NCBI RefSeq assembly: GCF_035984545.1
Contig: NZ_JAXCHP010000001.1
Coordinates: forward strand, 1,612,001-1,676,000
Source of the DNA: Cryobacterium sp. GrIS_2_6
GTDB lineage: Bacteria > Actinomycetota > Actinomycetes > Actinomycetales > Microbacteriaceae
Reading direction: 5' to 3'
DNA length: 64,000 nucleotides
Each line of letters starts with the position of its first letter. Positions within the stretch are counted from its first letter, which is position 1. The translations under genes and the position numbers were made by a program. The notes under the pieces were generated by a model that was given only the letters and a program-made list of their open reading frames with translations, did not search any database and had not been told where the DNA came from. Of this stretch, positions 48,390 to 56,796 are shown in pieces.

Positions 48390-48856
48390 TGGGCGCACAG
48401 GCAGACCGGCTTCGCGCGATGTACTCCGGCGGGCAGGGGAACGCCACGGCGAAGCGCTATGCGCGGTTGTGGAACCGGGCGCTGCGCCTCGGAGTACTGC
48501 CGAGACGCTGGGTCTCCCTCGAGGTCGTCGGGCGACGCAGCGGACAGGTGACGCGGTTCCCGATCGGGATGGCCGACGTTGACGGCCAGTGGTACCTCGT
48601 CTCGATGCTCGGCGAATGCAACTGGGTGCGGAACGTGCGCGCGGCGGGCGGCAGAGCGACGCTCCGCAGGCGCTCGGCGCGCCCGGTCTGGCTCGTCGAG
48701 GTGCCGGCGGAGGACCGCGCGCCGGTCCTGAAACGCTTCGTCGAGAAGGCCCCGGGCGGGCGCCCGCACATTCCCGTGGACCGGCACGAACCCGTTTCGG
48801 CGTTCGAGGCGATCGCCGCGGACCATCCCGTCTTCCGGGTGCTGACCGCCGTCTGA
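48389..48856 (+). CDS. Nitroreductase/deazaflavin-dependent oxidoreductase family protein
   Basis: 155 residues from ATG at 48389 (GAGGAGG upstream). The core SLEVVGRRSGQVTRFPIGMA, GQWYLVSMLGECNWVRNVRAA and the C-terminal FEAIAADHPVFRV match the family of mycobacterial Ddn-like proteins that bind cofactor F420 (or FMN). The substrate is unknown. It was apparently translationally coupled to the upstream DUF1295 gene (TAATG overlap). It converges with the Nudix gene, 10 nt apart. Confidence 0.85.
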   Translation: MGAQADRLRAMYSGGQGNATAKRYARLWNRALRLGVLPRRWVSLEVVGRRSGQVTRFPIGMADVDGQWYLVSMLGECNWVRNVRAAGGRATLRRRSARPVWLVEVPAEDRAPVLKRFVEKAPGGRPHIPVDRHEPVSAFEAIAADHPVFRVLTAV

Positions 48857-48866
48857 CTGCAGCGGG

Positions 48867-49388
48867 TCAGGCGCGCGACTTCGGCGTGCGGACGTCGGTG
48901 GCCGGGCCGCCGGCATCCGCCCCGTCCAGGCGGGCGCGCAGGGCAGGCCAGCTCAGGGCGAAGCCGGGGTGCAACGGCAGTGCGTCGACGAGCTCGGCGG
49001 CCACCCAGCGCAGTGCGATGCTCTCACGGTCGCTGATCACGGGCTCGAAGGGTTCGAGGGCGCGCACGACGACCGTCGTATACGACCAGAAGCCGAGGTC
49101 GAGTACCGAGCTGAACTGCACGCTGACGAGTTCAGCGGGCACGCCGGCCTCCTCGTTCGCCTCGCGGAGGGCGGCCTCGAGGGCGGTCTCGTGTTCATGC
49201 CGGGCGCCGCCGGGAAGCCCCCAGGTGTCGCCGTTGTGGCTCCACTCGGCGCGATGCTGCATCAGCACCCCGAGGTCGGCGTGGTGCACGAGCAGCCCGG
49301 CAGCGCCGAACCGTCCCCAGAACCTGCGGCCGTCCGGCGCGAAGACCCACTCGTCGCCGTTTCCCCTCATGAACCAAGCATGCGGCAT
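48867..49388 (-). CDS. Nudix hydrolase
   Basis: 173 residues. The Nudix box is complete: GGARHEHETALEAALREANE followed by EAGV, which includes the REANEEAGV metal-binding helix. It hydrolyses a nucleoside diphosphate-linked substrate; the exact one cannot be inferred. The start could also be the second Met (49370). Neither start has a good Shine-Dalgarno. Confidence 0.88.
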   Translation of the reverse strand: MPHAWFMRGNGDEWVFAPDGRRFWGRFGAAGLLVHHADLGVLMQHRAEWSHNGDTWGLPGGARHEHETALEAALREANEEAGVPAELVSVQFSSVLDLGFWSYTTVVVRALEPFEPVISDRESIALRWVAAELVDALPLHPGFALSWPALRARLDGADAGGPATDVRTPKSRA

Positions 49389-49460
49389 CGGGCCGCCAAT
49401 CGACCCACGGCGTACGGTTTTCGCACAGTGCGGTCGGTTCCGGCCCGCCGTGGGGTCGTT

Positions 49461-49988
49461 CTAGAGGGCGACGATGGTGTGCAGCGGGGTGGTGCCGAGG
49501 CGGTCGCGGCCGAGGAGTTCGGTGAGCTCGAGCACGACGCCGACGCCGGTCAGCCGATAGCCGGCACGCCGGACGAGCCGGGACGTTGCCGCGATCGTTC
49601 CGCCCGTCGCGAGCACATCGTCGAGGACGAGTACCCGGGATCCCTCCGGCAGCTGACCGATCTCGAGTTCGAGGCACGCGGAACCGTATTCGAGGTCGTA
49701 GTTCTCCGACAACACGGAGCCGGGCAGCTTGCCGCCCTTGCGCACGGCGAGCACGGCTGCCCCCGCCGCGTATCCAACGGCCGCCGCGAGCAGGAAACCG
49801 CGCGCTTCGATTCCTGCGACCGCGTCGAACTGCCCGGCGAATCGCCCGGCGAGTTCATCGATGAGTGCCCGGAAGGCCAGGGCGTCCGCGAACACGGGGT
49901 TGAGGTCCCGGAAGAGGATGCCCGTCTCCGGGAAGTCCTGGTAGGACGCGAGGAGGGCTGTCACATGGTCTGCTGCTGGTGTTGGCAC
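49461..49988 (-). CDS. apt: Adenine phosphoribosyltransferase
   Basis: 175 residues. It salvages adenine to AMP. The PRPP-binding motif is VLVLDDVLATGGT; DFPETGILFRDLNPVFAD and GIEARGFLLAAAV are APT signatures. The start is GTG at 49988, with a leaderless-type -10 box that overlaps the end of marR. Elsewhere apt often lies beside rel, which is not the case here. Confidence 0.94.
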   Translation of the reverse strand: MPTPAADHVTALLASYQDFPETGILFRDLNPVFADALAFRALIDELAGRFAGQFDAVAGIEARGFLLAAAVGYAAGAAVLAVRKGGKLPGSVLSENYDLEYGSACLELEIGQLPEGSRVLVLDDVLATGGTIAATSRLVRRAGYRLTGVGVVLELTELLGRDRLGTTPLHTIVAL

Positions 49989-49994
49989 CGGTCA

Positions 49995-50000
49995 AGCCTA
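49995..50000 (-). promoter_or_regulatory. -10 box of leaderless apt gene
   Basis: On the minus strand TAGGCT, six bases and the GTG start of apt. The box lies across the last bases of marR. Confidence 0.55.
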
Positions 50001-50615
50001 GGTGGTCGAGTGCCCCGGAACCGCTTCGGTCCCCCCGCTCGGGGCTGCGACTCCGGTCGGACTGCCGCCGTGATGCGACGCGGAGTCCGTCTTCGTTGCG
50101 GACATGGCGTCGGCGACGGCCGTGAGGAAGCGGACAACGGCGTGGCGTTCGGACGGTTCGAGGTCCTCAGCGGCCGCAAACATCCGCTCGTGCACGCCCC
50201 CGAGCGCCCGGCGCACCTCCTGATGCGCCGCCGGCGTCGCGAAGATGAGCTGGACCCGTCCGTCCACGGCGTGCGCCTCGCGGCGGATGTGCCCGGTGCG
50301 GGTCAGGCGCGCGAGCAGCTTCGAGGTCGCGGCCGAGGAGATCCCGAGGTGAGCGGTGAGATCCTTCGGGCTGACCGGTGTCCGGCGGGCCTCGCGCTGG
50401 ATCAGGTGCCTGATCGCGACGAGGTCGGTCTCGTTGACCGCGAGCTCGGCCCTGGCGCGCTCGCGCATCGCGGCATCCGCGGCCCGGAAGGCCCGGAGCG
50501 CGGCGAGAACGTCACGCGCACCGGTCGCACCGGGTGCAGCGGTGTTCCCCTGGCCAATCCAGAAGCTCGGCTCCGGCGACGGAGACCGGGGCGGGAAAGT
50601 GGCTCGTTCGGACAT
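49998..50615 (-). CDS. MarR-family regulator divergent from the carotenoid operon (CrtR-like)
   Basis: 205 residues. The MarR winged helix (about 45-145) includes TDLVAIRHLIQREAR, LTAHLGISSAATSKLLARLT and a wing with RREAHAVDGRVQLIF. Flanking N- and C-terminal tails are Pro/Gly-rich. In Corynebacterium glutamicum the MarR protein CrtR represses the crt operon from the same divergent position and responds to geranylgeranyl diphosphate; the same role is inferred here. The gene starts at ATG 50615 and appears leaderless. Confidence 0.87.
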   Translation of the reverse strand: MSERATFPPRSPSPEPSFWIGQGNTAAPGATGARDVLAALRAFRAADAAMRERARAELAVNETDLVAIRHLIQREARRTPVSPKDLTAHLGISSAATSKLLARLTRTGHIRREAHAVDGRVQLIFATPAAHQEVRRALGGVHERMFAAAEDLEPSERHAVVRFLTAVADAMSATKTDSASHHGGSPTGVAAPSGGTEAVPGHSTT

Positions 50616-50694
50616 TCCACCATGCTACCCTCACAATTAGCTAACTTGGCTAGCAATATCTACGGGTATGGTGGCGGGTAGCGGGAGGAATCAA
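50616..50694. promoter_or_regulatory. marR/idi intergenic region: promoters and candidate MarR operator
   Basis: 79 nt. A minus-strand TAGCAT (50622-50627) with six bases before the marR ATG is its -10. For idi, TATGGT (50667-50672) with TTGGCT (50646-50651, 15-bp spacer) is the best promoter. Between them lie the perfect palindrome TTAGCTAA (50637-50644) and the near-palindrome TTGGCTAGCAA (50646-50656), which also form a direct repeat TTRGCTA at 9-bp spacing. They are well placed to control both genes. Confidence 0.55.
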
Positions 50695-51231
50695 ATGCAG
50701 GCTGTGGACCAGACGGTCGAACTCGTCGTACTCCTTGACGACTCCGGGCGCTCGATCGGCTCGGCGCCCAAGAGCACGATGCACGACGCCGACACCGCCC
50801 TTCATCTCGCCTTCTCCGTCTACGTCTTCAACGAACGCGGGGACGTTCTCGTCACCCGGCGCGCCCTCGGCAAGCGGACCTGGCCGGGAGTCTGGACGAA
50901 CTCCTTCTGCGGGCATCCCCTGCCAGACGAGTCGCAGCGGCGGGCCATCGCCAGGCGCGGCCGGTTTGAGCTCGGCCTCGACCTCGACGAACTGACCGTG
51001 GCGCTTCCCCTTTTCCGCTACCGGGCGACGGATGCGAGCGGCATCGTGGAAAACGAGATCTGCCCGGTGTACCGCGCGACGGTGTACACCGAACCCGTGC
51101 CGAATCCCGACGAGGTTTCCGAATACGTGTGGACCGACCCCGAAACCCTGCGCGCGAGCGCGCTTTCCAGCCCGTGGGCCTTCAGCCCATGGATGGTGCT
51201 CCAACTTAAGGAGTTGAGATTCGATGCCTGA
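50695..51231 (+). CDS. idi: Isopentenyl-diphosphate delta-isomerase, type I
   Basis: 178 residues from ATG at 50695 with GGGAGGAA upstream. Nudix-fold enzyme that interconverts IPP and DMAPP. The active-site Cys is in TNSFCGHP and the Glu in ENEICPVY. It is the first gene of the carotenoid operon and overlaps crtE by 8 nt. Confidence 0.95.
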   Translation: MQAVDQTVELVVLLDDSGRSIGSAPKSTMHDADTALHLAFSVYVFNERGDVLVTRRALGKRTWPGVWTNSFCGHPLPDESQRRAIARRGRFELGLDLDELTVALPLFRYRATDASGIVENEICPVYRATVYTEPVPNPDEVSEYVWTDPETLRASALSSPWAFSPWMVLQLKELRFDA

Positions 51232-52270
51232 GATCGCCCACATCGAAGTAGAGACCGAACTCCAGCGATACTTCGCGGCGGCCAGGCTGCGAGCGAGCGA
51301 CTACGGAACGCACTACGTCGCTCTCTGGGACTCGCTCGAGCAGGCCAGCAGTGGCGGCAAGCGAGTGCGCCCGGCGCTCGTTCTCGCCGCATATGCCGGA
51401 CTCGGCGGAACAGAGATGAGCCTGGCGATCCCGGTCGCCGTGAGCTTCGAGCTCCTGCACACCGCGTTCGTGATCCACGACGACGTGATCGACCGCGACC
51501 TGCACCGTCGGGGCGTCGCGAACGTCGCCGGCCGGTTCACGGAGCGAGCCCTCGCCCATGGAGCCGTCGGGACGCAGACCGGAGCCTGGGCGACCACGGC
51601 GGCGATCCTCGCCGGCGACCTCGCCCTGAGCGAGGCGCACCGCGCACTCGCCCTGCTGCCGATCGGCGCTGAGCAGCGCGGCCGGCTCCTCGACCTTCTG
51701 GACCGGGCCGTCTTCGTGTCGGCGGCCGGCGAACTCGCGGACGTCACGAACACCGCCTCGAAGACTCCCCTCTCTGTCGAGGAAGTGACCGTGACCCTCG
51801 AGCAGAAGACCGCCGTCTACTCCTTCGAGGCTCCCCTGATGGCCGGGGCAGTGCTCGCGGGAGCGAGCGAGGAGGCGATCGTCGCCCTCGGGCGGTTCGG
51901 CAGGCTCGTCGGCGTCGCCTTCCAGCTCACCGACGATATCCTCGGTGTCTTCGGAGACCCCGCGCGCACGGGGAAGAGCGCACTGACCGACCTGCGCGAG
52001 GGCAAGCAGACCGCGCTCGTGGCCTACGCCGGCAGGACGGACGACTGGCCGGCGATCGCACCGTTCGTCGGCAAGGCTGACCTCACCCAGGATGAGGCAG
52101 AGGAGGCCAAGCGGCTCCTGCGCACCTGCGGGGCCCTGCAGTCCACGGACGAGCTCGCGATCGACCACGCCCGCAGGGCGGTCGCCGCGCTCGACATCGC
52201 CGCGATCCCCGTTGTCCTCCGCACAACCCTCACCCAGCTCGCCGACACCTCAGTGAATCGCAGCCGATGA
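51224..52270 (+). CDS. crtE: Geranylgeranyl diphosphate synthase
   Basis: 348 residues. Asp-rich motifs HDDVIDRDLHRRG and QLTDDILGVFGD are intact; GGKRVRPALVLAAYAG is the substrate region. It makes C20 GGPP for the carotenoid backbone. It overlaps idi by 8 nt and crtB by 4 nt (ATGA). Confidence 0.94.
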   Translation: MPEIAHIEVETELQRYFAAARLRASDYGTHYVALWDSLEQASSGGKRVRPALVLAAYAGLGGTEMSLAIPVAVSFELLHTAFVIHDDVIDRDLHRRGVANVAGRFTERALAHGAVGTQTGAWATTAAILAGDLALSEAHRALALLPIGAEQRGRLLDLLDRAVFVSAAGELADVTNTASKTPLSVEEVTVTLEQKTAVYSFEAPLMAGAVLAGASEEAIVALGRFGRLVGVAFQLTDDILGVFGDPARTGKSALTDLREGKQTALVAYAGRTDDWPAIAPFVGKADLTQDEAEEAKRLLRTCGALQSTDELAIDHARRAVAALDIAAIPVVLRTTLTQLADTSVNRSR

Positions 52271-53175
52271 CCGACACCCGACGCCCGACGCCCACGACCG
52301 GCACGGCCACCCAGATCGCGACGTACACCCGGGCGGCCCATGCGAGCTCCGCCCAGGTCATCGGCGTCTACTCGACATCGTTCGGTCTGGCCTGCCGCCT
52401 CCTCGCCGCACGGGAACGCCGCCAGGTCGGCTCGATCTACGCGCTCGTACGGATCGCGGACGAAATCGTCGACGGCGCGGCGAGCCAGGCGGGGCTCCCG
52501 GATGCGGCGCAGCGTGCGGCTCTCGACGGACTCGAGGACGAGACCCTGCGGGCGATCGAGACCGGCTTCAGCACAAACCTCATCGTGCACGCCTTCGCAG
52601 ACACCGCGCGGGCGACCGGCATCGATGCCCGGCTCACGACGCCGTTCTTCGCCTCGATGCGACGCGACCTCGACCCGGCCCCCTTCGACGCCGCCGGCAT
52701 CGCCGACTACATCTACGGCTCTGCGGAGGTCGTCGGGCTGATGTGCCTGCGCTCGTTCCTGCAAGAGTCCGAACGCACAGAGACCGAACTGGCGACGCTC
52801 ACGGCCGGCGCCCGCAGTCTCGGAGCGGCCTTCCAGAAGGTCAACTTCCTGCGGGACATCGCCGCCGACCGGGACGATCTCGGACGCAACTACTTCCCGG
52901 GAGTGAACTTGCTCACCATGACCGACGAGGAGAAGGACTTCCTCCTCGACGACATGGACGCGGACCTCAACGCCGCGGCGCGCGCGCTGCCCCTGCTCCC
53001 CCGCGGGAACCGGCGTGCGGTTGCCGCCGCGCACGGCCTCTTCGCGAGCCTCGCGGTCAAACTCCGCGGAACGCCGGCCCGCGGCCTGCTGAACGCCCGG
53101 GTGCGGGTACCCGACCCGGAAAAACTGACGATCGCCCTCGGCGCAGCCCTCGGCCCTGGAGCGTGGAAGAAATGA
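52267..53175 (+). CDS. crtB: Phytoene synthase
   Basis: 302 residues. It couples two GGPP to phytoene. First Asp-rich motif in VRIADEIVDG, second in FLRDIAADRDDLGRNYFP; YSTSFGLACRLL is the N-terminal signature. It is flanked by 4-nt overlaps with crtE and crtI. Confidence 0.95.
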   Translation: MTDTRRPTPTTGTATQIATYTRAAHASSAQVIGVYSTSFGLACRLLAARERRQVGSIYALVRIADEIVDGAASQAGLPDAAQRAALDGLEDETLRAIETGFSTNLIVHAFADTARATGIDARLTTPFFASMRRDLDPAPFDAAGIADYIYGSAEVVGLMCLRSFLQESERTETELATLTAGARSLGAAFQKVNFLRDIAADRDDLGRNYFPGVNLLTMTDEEKDFLLDDMDADLNAAARALPLLPRGNRRAVAAAHGLFASLAVKLRGTPARGLLNARVRVPDPEKLTIALGAALGPGAWKK

Positions 53176-54917
53176 CCCCTTCGAATGGAAACCGCACGAT
53201 CGTGATCGGCGGCGGGATCGCCGGCCTCGCCAGTGCGGCCCTGCTCGCCCGTGACGGGCACCTGGTGACCCTGCTCGAAACCAACGACACCCTCGGTGGC
53301 CGCGCAGGATCCTGGACCGAACAGGGGTTCCGGTTCGAAACCGGACCGTCCTGGTACCTGATGCCCGGCGTCTTCGACCACTTCTTCCGCCTGTTCGGCA
53401 CGAGCTCGGCAGAGCAACTCGAGCTGCGCCGCCTCGACCCCGGCTACCGGGTCTTCTTCGAGGACGACCCGGATCCGATCGACATCCGCGCCGAACGCGC
53501 CGACAACGTCGCCCTGTTCGAAAGCCTCGAGCCAGGAGCGGGTGCCGCGCTCGACCGTTATCTGGACTCCGCGGAGGACACCTACCGGATGGCCGTGTCC
53601 CGGTTCCTCTACACGAGCTTCCAGTCGTTCCGGCCGCTGCTCGTCAGGGACGTCCTGACCCGCCTCCCCCGGCTCGCCCGGCTGCTCCTGCAGCCGCTCG
53701 ACAAGTTCGTCGCCGGCTACGTCCGCGACCCGCGACTGCGCCAGGTCCTCGGCTATCCGGCCGTTTTCCTCGGCTCCTCCCCCGACCAGACCCCGTCGAT
53801 GTACCACCTGATGAGTCATCTCGACCTTGCGGACGGCGTGCTCTACCCGCAGGGCGGCTTCACCCGCCTGATCGACAGCATCGCCGAACTCGCCAGGGCC
53901 GAGGGCGTCGAAGTGATCACGGGCGCGAGGGTCACGGGAATAACCACCACACCGGGAACGCGGGCTGGCGTGTCGAAGCGACTTCGTGCATCCGTCACCG
54001 GGGTCAGCTACGTCGACAGGGCAGGGACCACCGTACGGCTCGCCGCCGACCGGGTGGTCTCGGCCGCCGACCTGCACCACACCGAGACCGAGCTTCTTCC
54101 CGAGCCGTTGCAAAGCTACCCGGAGTCCTGGTGGCAGCGCCGGGTATCAGGGCCCGGTGCCGTGCTCGTACTGCTCGGCGTGAGCGGCCAACTGCCGAAA
54201 CTGCAGCATCACACCCTCCTGTTCACCCGGGACTGGGGCGAGAACTTCGGCCGCATCTTCGGGAAGACGCCGAGCATCGCCTCACCGGCTTCGTTCTACG
54301 TCTGCATGCCGAGCGCGACAGACCCAGGCGTCGCACCGGACGGCTCATCGAACCTGTTCCTGCTCGTGCCGATCCCGGCAGACCCCGGCCTCGGCCACGG
54401 CGGAATCGACGGCGCGGGCTCCCCCGCCATCGAAGCGATCGCCGACGACGCCATCGGGCAGCTCGCCGACTGGGCGGGCATCCCCGACCTCGCCGACCGG
54501 ATCGTCGTACGCCGCACGATCGGGCCGGGCGACTTCGCCGACGACCTCAACTCCTGGCGCGGCGGGGCACTCGGCCCCGCACACACGCTCAAGCAGAGCG
54601 CGTTCTTCCGCGGGTCGAACGCCTCCGCGAAGATCGACGGCCTCTACTACGCGGGCGGCACGACGATCCCGGGGATCGGGCTTCCGATGTGCCTGATCAG
54701 CGCCGAAATCCTGCTCAAGAGGATGCGCTCGGACACGAGCACGGGACCGCTGCCGGAACCGATGCCTCGGCGCACGCCGGTTTCGGCGGCGGTCCGGGTC
54801 TCGGTGCCGTTGCGCCCAGAGCCCGGCGCAGCGGGCGGGACCGGCGCGGCCGCCGCGGAAGCCGCCGCAACCGGGGTCCGCACCGCGGACGGGCCGGACG
54901 CGCCCGGCACGCCGTGA
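53172..54917 (+). CDS. crtI: Phytoene desaturase with disordered C-terminal extension
   Basis: 581 residues. It desaturates phytoene to lycopene. The FAD site is IVIGGGIAGLASAALLARDG; GGRAGSW and the C-terminal signature GLYYAGGTTIPGIGLPMCLI are typical. After residue about 520 there is a tail of some 60 residues rich in Pro, Ala, Gly and Thr that is not part of the usual enzyme. The ATG overlaps the crtB stop (ATGA) and the TGA overlaps crtYe (GTGA). Confidence 0.94.
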   Translation: MTPSNGNRTIVIGGGIAGLASAALLARDGHLVTLLETNDTLGGRAGSWTEQGFRFETGPSWYLMPGVFDHFFRLFGTSSAEQLELRRLDPGYRVFFEDDPDPIDIRAERADNVALFESLEPGAGAALDRYLDSAEDTYRMAVSRFLYTSFQSFRPLLVRDVLTRLPRLARLLLQPLDKFVAGYVRDPRLRQVLGYPAVFLGSSPDQTPSMYHLMSHLDLADGVLYPQGGFTRLIDSIAELARAEGVEVITGARVTGITTTPGTRAGVSKRLRASVTGVSYVDRAGTTVRLAADRVVSAADLHHTETELLPEPLQSYPESWWQRRVSGPGAVLVLLGVSGQLPKLQHHTLLFTRDWGENFGRIFGKTPSIASPASFYVCMPSATDPGVAPDGSSNLFLLVPIPADPGLGHGGIDGAGSPAIEAIADDAIGQLADWAGIPDLADRIVVRRTIGPGDFADDLNSWRGGALGPAHTLKQSAFFRGSNASAKIDGLYYAGGTTIPGIGLPMCLISAEILLKRMRSDTSTGPLPEPMPRRTPVSAAVRVSVPLRPEPGAAGGTGAAAAEAAATGVRTADGPDAPGTP

Positions 54918-55249
54918 GCGTCGCCTATCTGCTGGGCCTGCTCGTCTCGCTCGGCGCCATGGTGCTCCTCGACCGCAGGTTCCGGCTGTTCTTCTGGCGC
55001 GACGGCCGCAAGGCCGCCGCCGTGCTCGCCATCGGCGTGGCCTTCCTGCTGGCCTGGGACGCGGGCGGCATCACTGCGGGGATCTTCTACCGGGGCGAGA
55101 CGGACCTGATGACCGGCATCCAGCTCGCGCCGGAGCTCCCGCTCGAGGAGTTGTTCTTCCTGGCCTTCCTCTGCTACCTGACCATGAACGCCCTGCGCGG
55201 GGCGGAGCTGCTTCTCGAACGCGGTGCGCGTCGAAAGCGGCGCACATGA
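54914..55249 (+). CDS. crtYe: C50 carotenoid cyclase subunit CrtYe
   Basis: 111 residues from GTG at 54914, with three membrane segments. LPLEELFFLAFLCYLTM carries the paired Glu conserved in the heterodimeric lycopene/C50 cyclases. It works with the following gene. The cyclase type (epsilon as in decaprenoxanthin, or gamma as in sarcinaxanthin) is not decided by this reading. It overlaps both neighbours by 4 nt. Confidence 0.9.
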   Translation: MSVAYLLGLLVSLGAMVLLDRRFRLFFWRDGRKAAAVLAIGVAFLLAWDAGGITAGIFYRGETDLMTGIQLAPELPLEELFFLAFLCYLTMNALRGAELLLERGARRKRRT

Positions 55250-55710
55250 CCTACCTGCTGCTCGACCTCGTCTTCGTCGTCGCGGCCGCACTCGCAGCGG
55301 TCGTTGCCGGGCTGCGGCGACGTCCTTCCCGGAGCAGGGTCGCGGCGATCGCGTGCGCATTGCTCGCGGTGCTCGTGCTGAGCGCGATCTTCGACAACCT
55401 GATGATCGGCGTCGGGCTCGTCGCATACGACCCCGCCCACACCTCTGGCCTCCGCCTCGGCCTGGCCCCGGTCGAGGATTTCGCCTACCCGGTCGCCACC
55501 GCCCTCCTGCTGCCCGCGCTCTGGACGCTCCTGCCGGGGCGCCGGGCTCCGGCCGGACGGGTCGCCCCGGTCCGCCCCGGGTCGGTCGACGGGACCGGAA
55601 CCGTGGGAGAATCCAGTCCGGCAACGGACCAGGGGCGGGATCACGGTCCCGGGCAGGATCACGACAACAGCGCCAGTAGCCAAACGGCGACGCGCGGGGG
55701 GAACCGATGA
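55246..55710 (+). CDS. crtYf: C50 carotenoid cyclase subunit CrtYf
   Basis: 154 residues with three membrane segments in the first about 100. FDNLMIGVGLVAYDP and LGLAPVEDFAYPVATALLLP (PxE(D/E) motif) are typical of the second cyclase subunit. A polar tail of about 55 residues (rich in Gly, Ser, Asp and Gln) follows and is unusual. ATG overlaps the crtYe stop, and the TGA overlaps crtEb. Confidence 0.9.
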   Translation: MTYLLLDLVFVVAAALAAVVAGLRRRPSRSRVAAIACALLAVLVLSAIFDNLMIGVGLVAYDPAHTSGLRLGLAPVEDFAYPVATALLLPALWTLLPGRRAPAGRVAPVRPGSVDGTGTVGESSPATDQGRDHGPGQDHDNSASSQTATRGGNR

Positions 55711-56600
55711 GCAGCATCCGTACGACGACACTCTGGAAGACGCGGCAGGTGCTGCTGTCCTCGCGGCCCCTCAGCTGGATCAACACGGCCTACCCGTTCG
55801 CGGCCGCCTACATCGTGACGACGGGGCGCGTCGACGCGCTCCTTGTGGTCGGCACACTGTTCTTCCTGATCCCGTACAACCTGCTGATGTACGGCATCAA
55901 TGACGTGTTCGACTACGAGTCCGACCTGCGCAACCCGCGGAAGGGCGGCGTCGAGGGCGCGATGCTCGACCCTGCCCTGCACCGCACGGTGCTGGTGTCC
56001 GGAATCCTGACGGCGGTGCCCGTGCTCGGCGCGATGCTCGTGCTGGCCGGCACCGGGCATCCGTTGTCGTGGGTCGTGCTCGCGGTGAGCCTCTTTGCCG
56101 TCGCCGCGTACTCGGTGCCTGGGCTGCGGTTCAAGGAGCGCCCGGTCGTCGACTCCGTGACGTCGAGCACGCACTTCGTGAGCCCGGCGGTCTACGGGCT
56201 CGCGGTCGCCGGGGCGCAGTGGACACCCGGCCTGGTCGCCCTGCTCGCCGCGTTCTTCCTCTGGGGTATGGCCAGCCACGCCTTCGGGGCCGTGCAGGAC
56301 GTCGTGCCGGACCGGGAGGGCGGGATCGCCTCGATCGCGACCGCGCTCGGCGCCGCCCGGACGGTACGGCTCGCAATCGGCTGCTGGGCTGCGGCCGGGC
56401 TGCTGATGCTCGCGACCGGGTGGCCCGGCCTGCTCGCCGCCGTGCTCGCGGTTCCGTACATTGTGGCCGCGTGGCCCTTCCGGTCGGTGAGCGATGCTCG
56501 CGCCGAGACGGCCAATGCCGGCTGGAAGCGCTTTCTCTGGCTCAACTTCGTGTCCGGGTTCTGCGTGACCATGCTGCTGATCGTGTCGTCGCTGCTCTGA
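55707..56600 (+). CDS. crtEb: Lycopene elongase/hydratase CrtEb (UbiA-type prenyltransferase)
   Basis: 297 residues, about eight membrane segments. The Asp-rich sites NDVFDYESD and DVVPDREGG bind the prenyl diphosphate. It adds C5 units to both ends of lycopene, giving a C50 acyclic carotenoid such as flavuxanthin, which CrtYe/Yf then cyclise. It is last in the operon; an inverted repeat follows 65 nt downstream. Confidence 0.93.
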   Translation: MSSIRTTTLWKTRQVLLSSRPLSWINTAYPFAAAYIVTTGRVDALLVVGTLFFLIPYNLLMYGINDVFDYESDLRNPRKGGVEGAMLDPALHRTVLVSGILTAVPVLGAMLVLAGTGHPLSWVVLAVSLFAVAAYSVPGLRFKERPVVDSVTSSTHFVSPAVYGLAVAGAQWTPGLVALLAAFFLWGMASHAFGAVQDVVPDREGGIASIATALGAARTVRLAIGCWAAAGLLMLATGWPGLLAAVLAVPYIVAAWPFRSVSDARAETANAGWKRFLWLNFVSGFCVTMLLIVSSLL

Positions 56601-56664
56601 GGCGGGTGCTGACGCGCGCCGAGCGGATGCCGCGACGCCAGCATCCGCACGACCGCGCGCCCTC

Positions 56665-56731
56665 GAAACGCAGGACCAGAGCGCCGCTGAGGCTCCCCTG
56701 GCCTCACGCGCGGCCTCATCCTGCGTTTCGC
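56665..56731. other. 12-bp inverted repeat downstream of the crt operon
   Basis: CGAAACGCAGGA (56665-56676) and TCCTGCGTTTCG (56720-56731) are exact complements around a 43-nt interior that itself contains TGAGGC/GCCTCA. It lies in the 196-nt gap between crtEb and the S4 gene and may be the operon terminator or a dispersed repeat unit. No U-tract. Confidence 0.5.
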
Positions 56732-56784
56732 TCGCACGCTGACGAGAACCCGAGGCCGCGCACCCGCCAACGTGCGCCTGGTCG

Positions 56785-56790
56785 TAGAGT
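56785..56790 (+). promoter_or_regulatory. -10 box of leaderless S4-domain gene
   Basis: TAGAGT, six bases, then the ATG start. No spaced Shine-Dalgarno is present. Confidence 0.6.
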
Positions 56791-56796
56791 CGAAGG

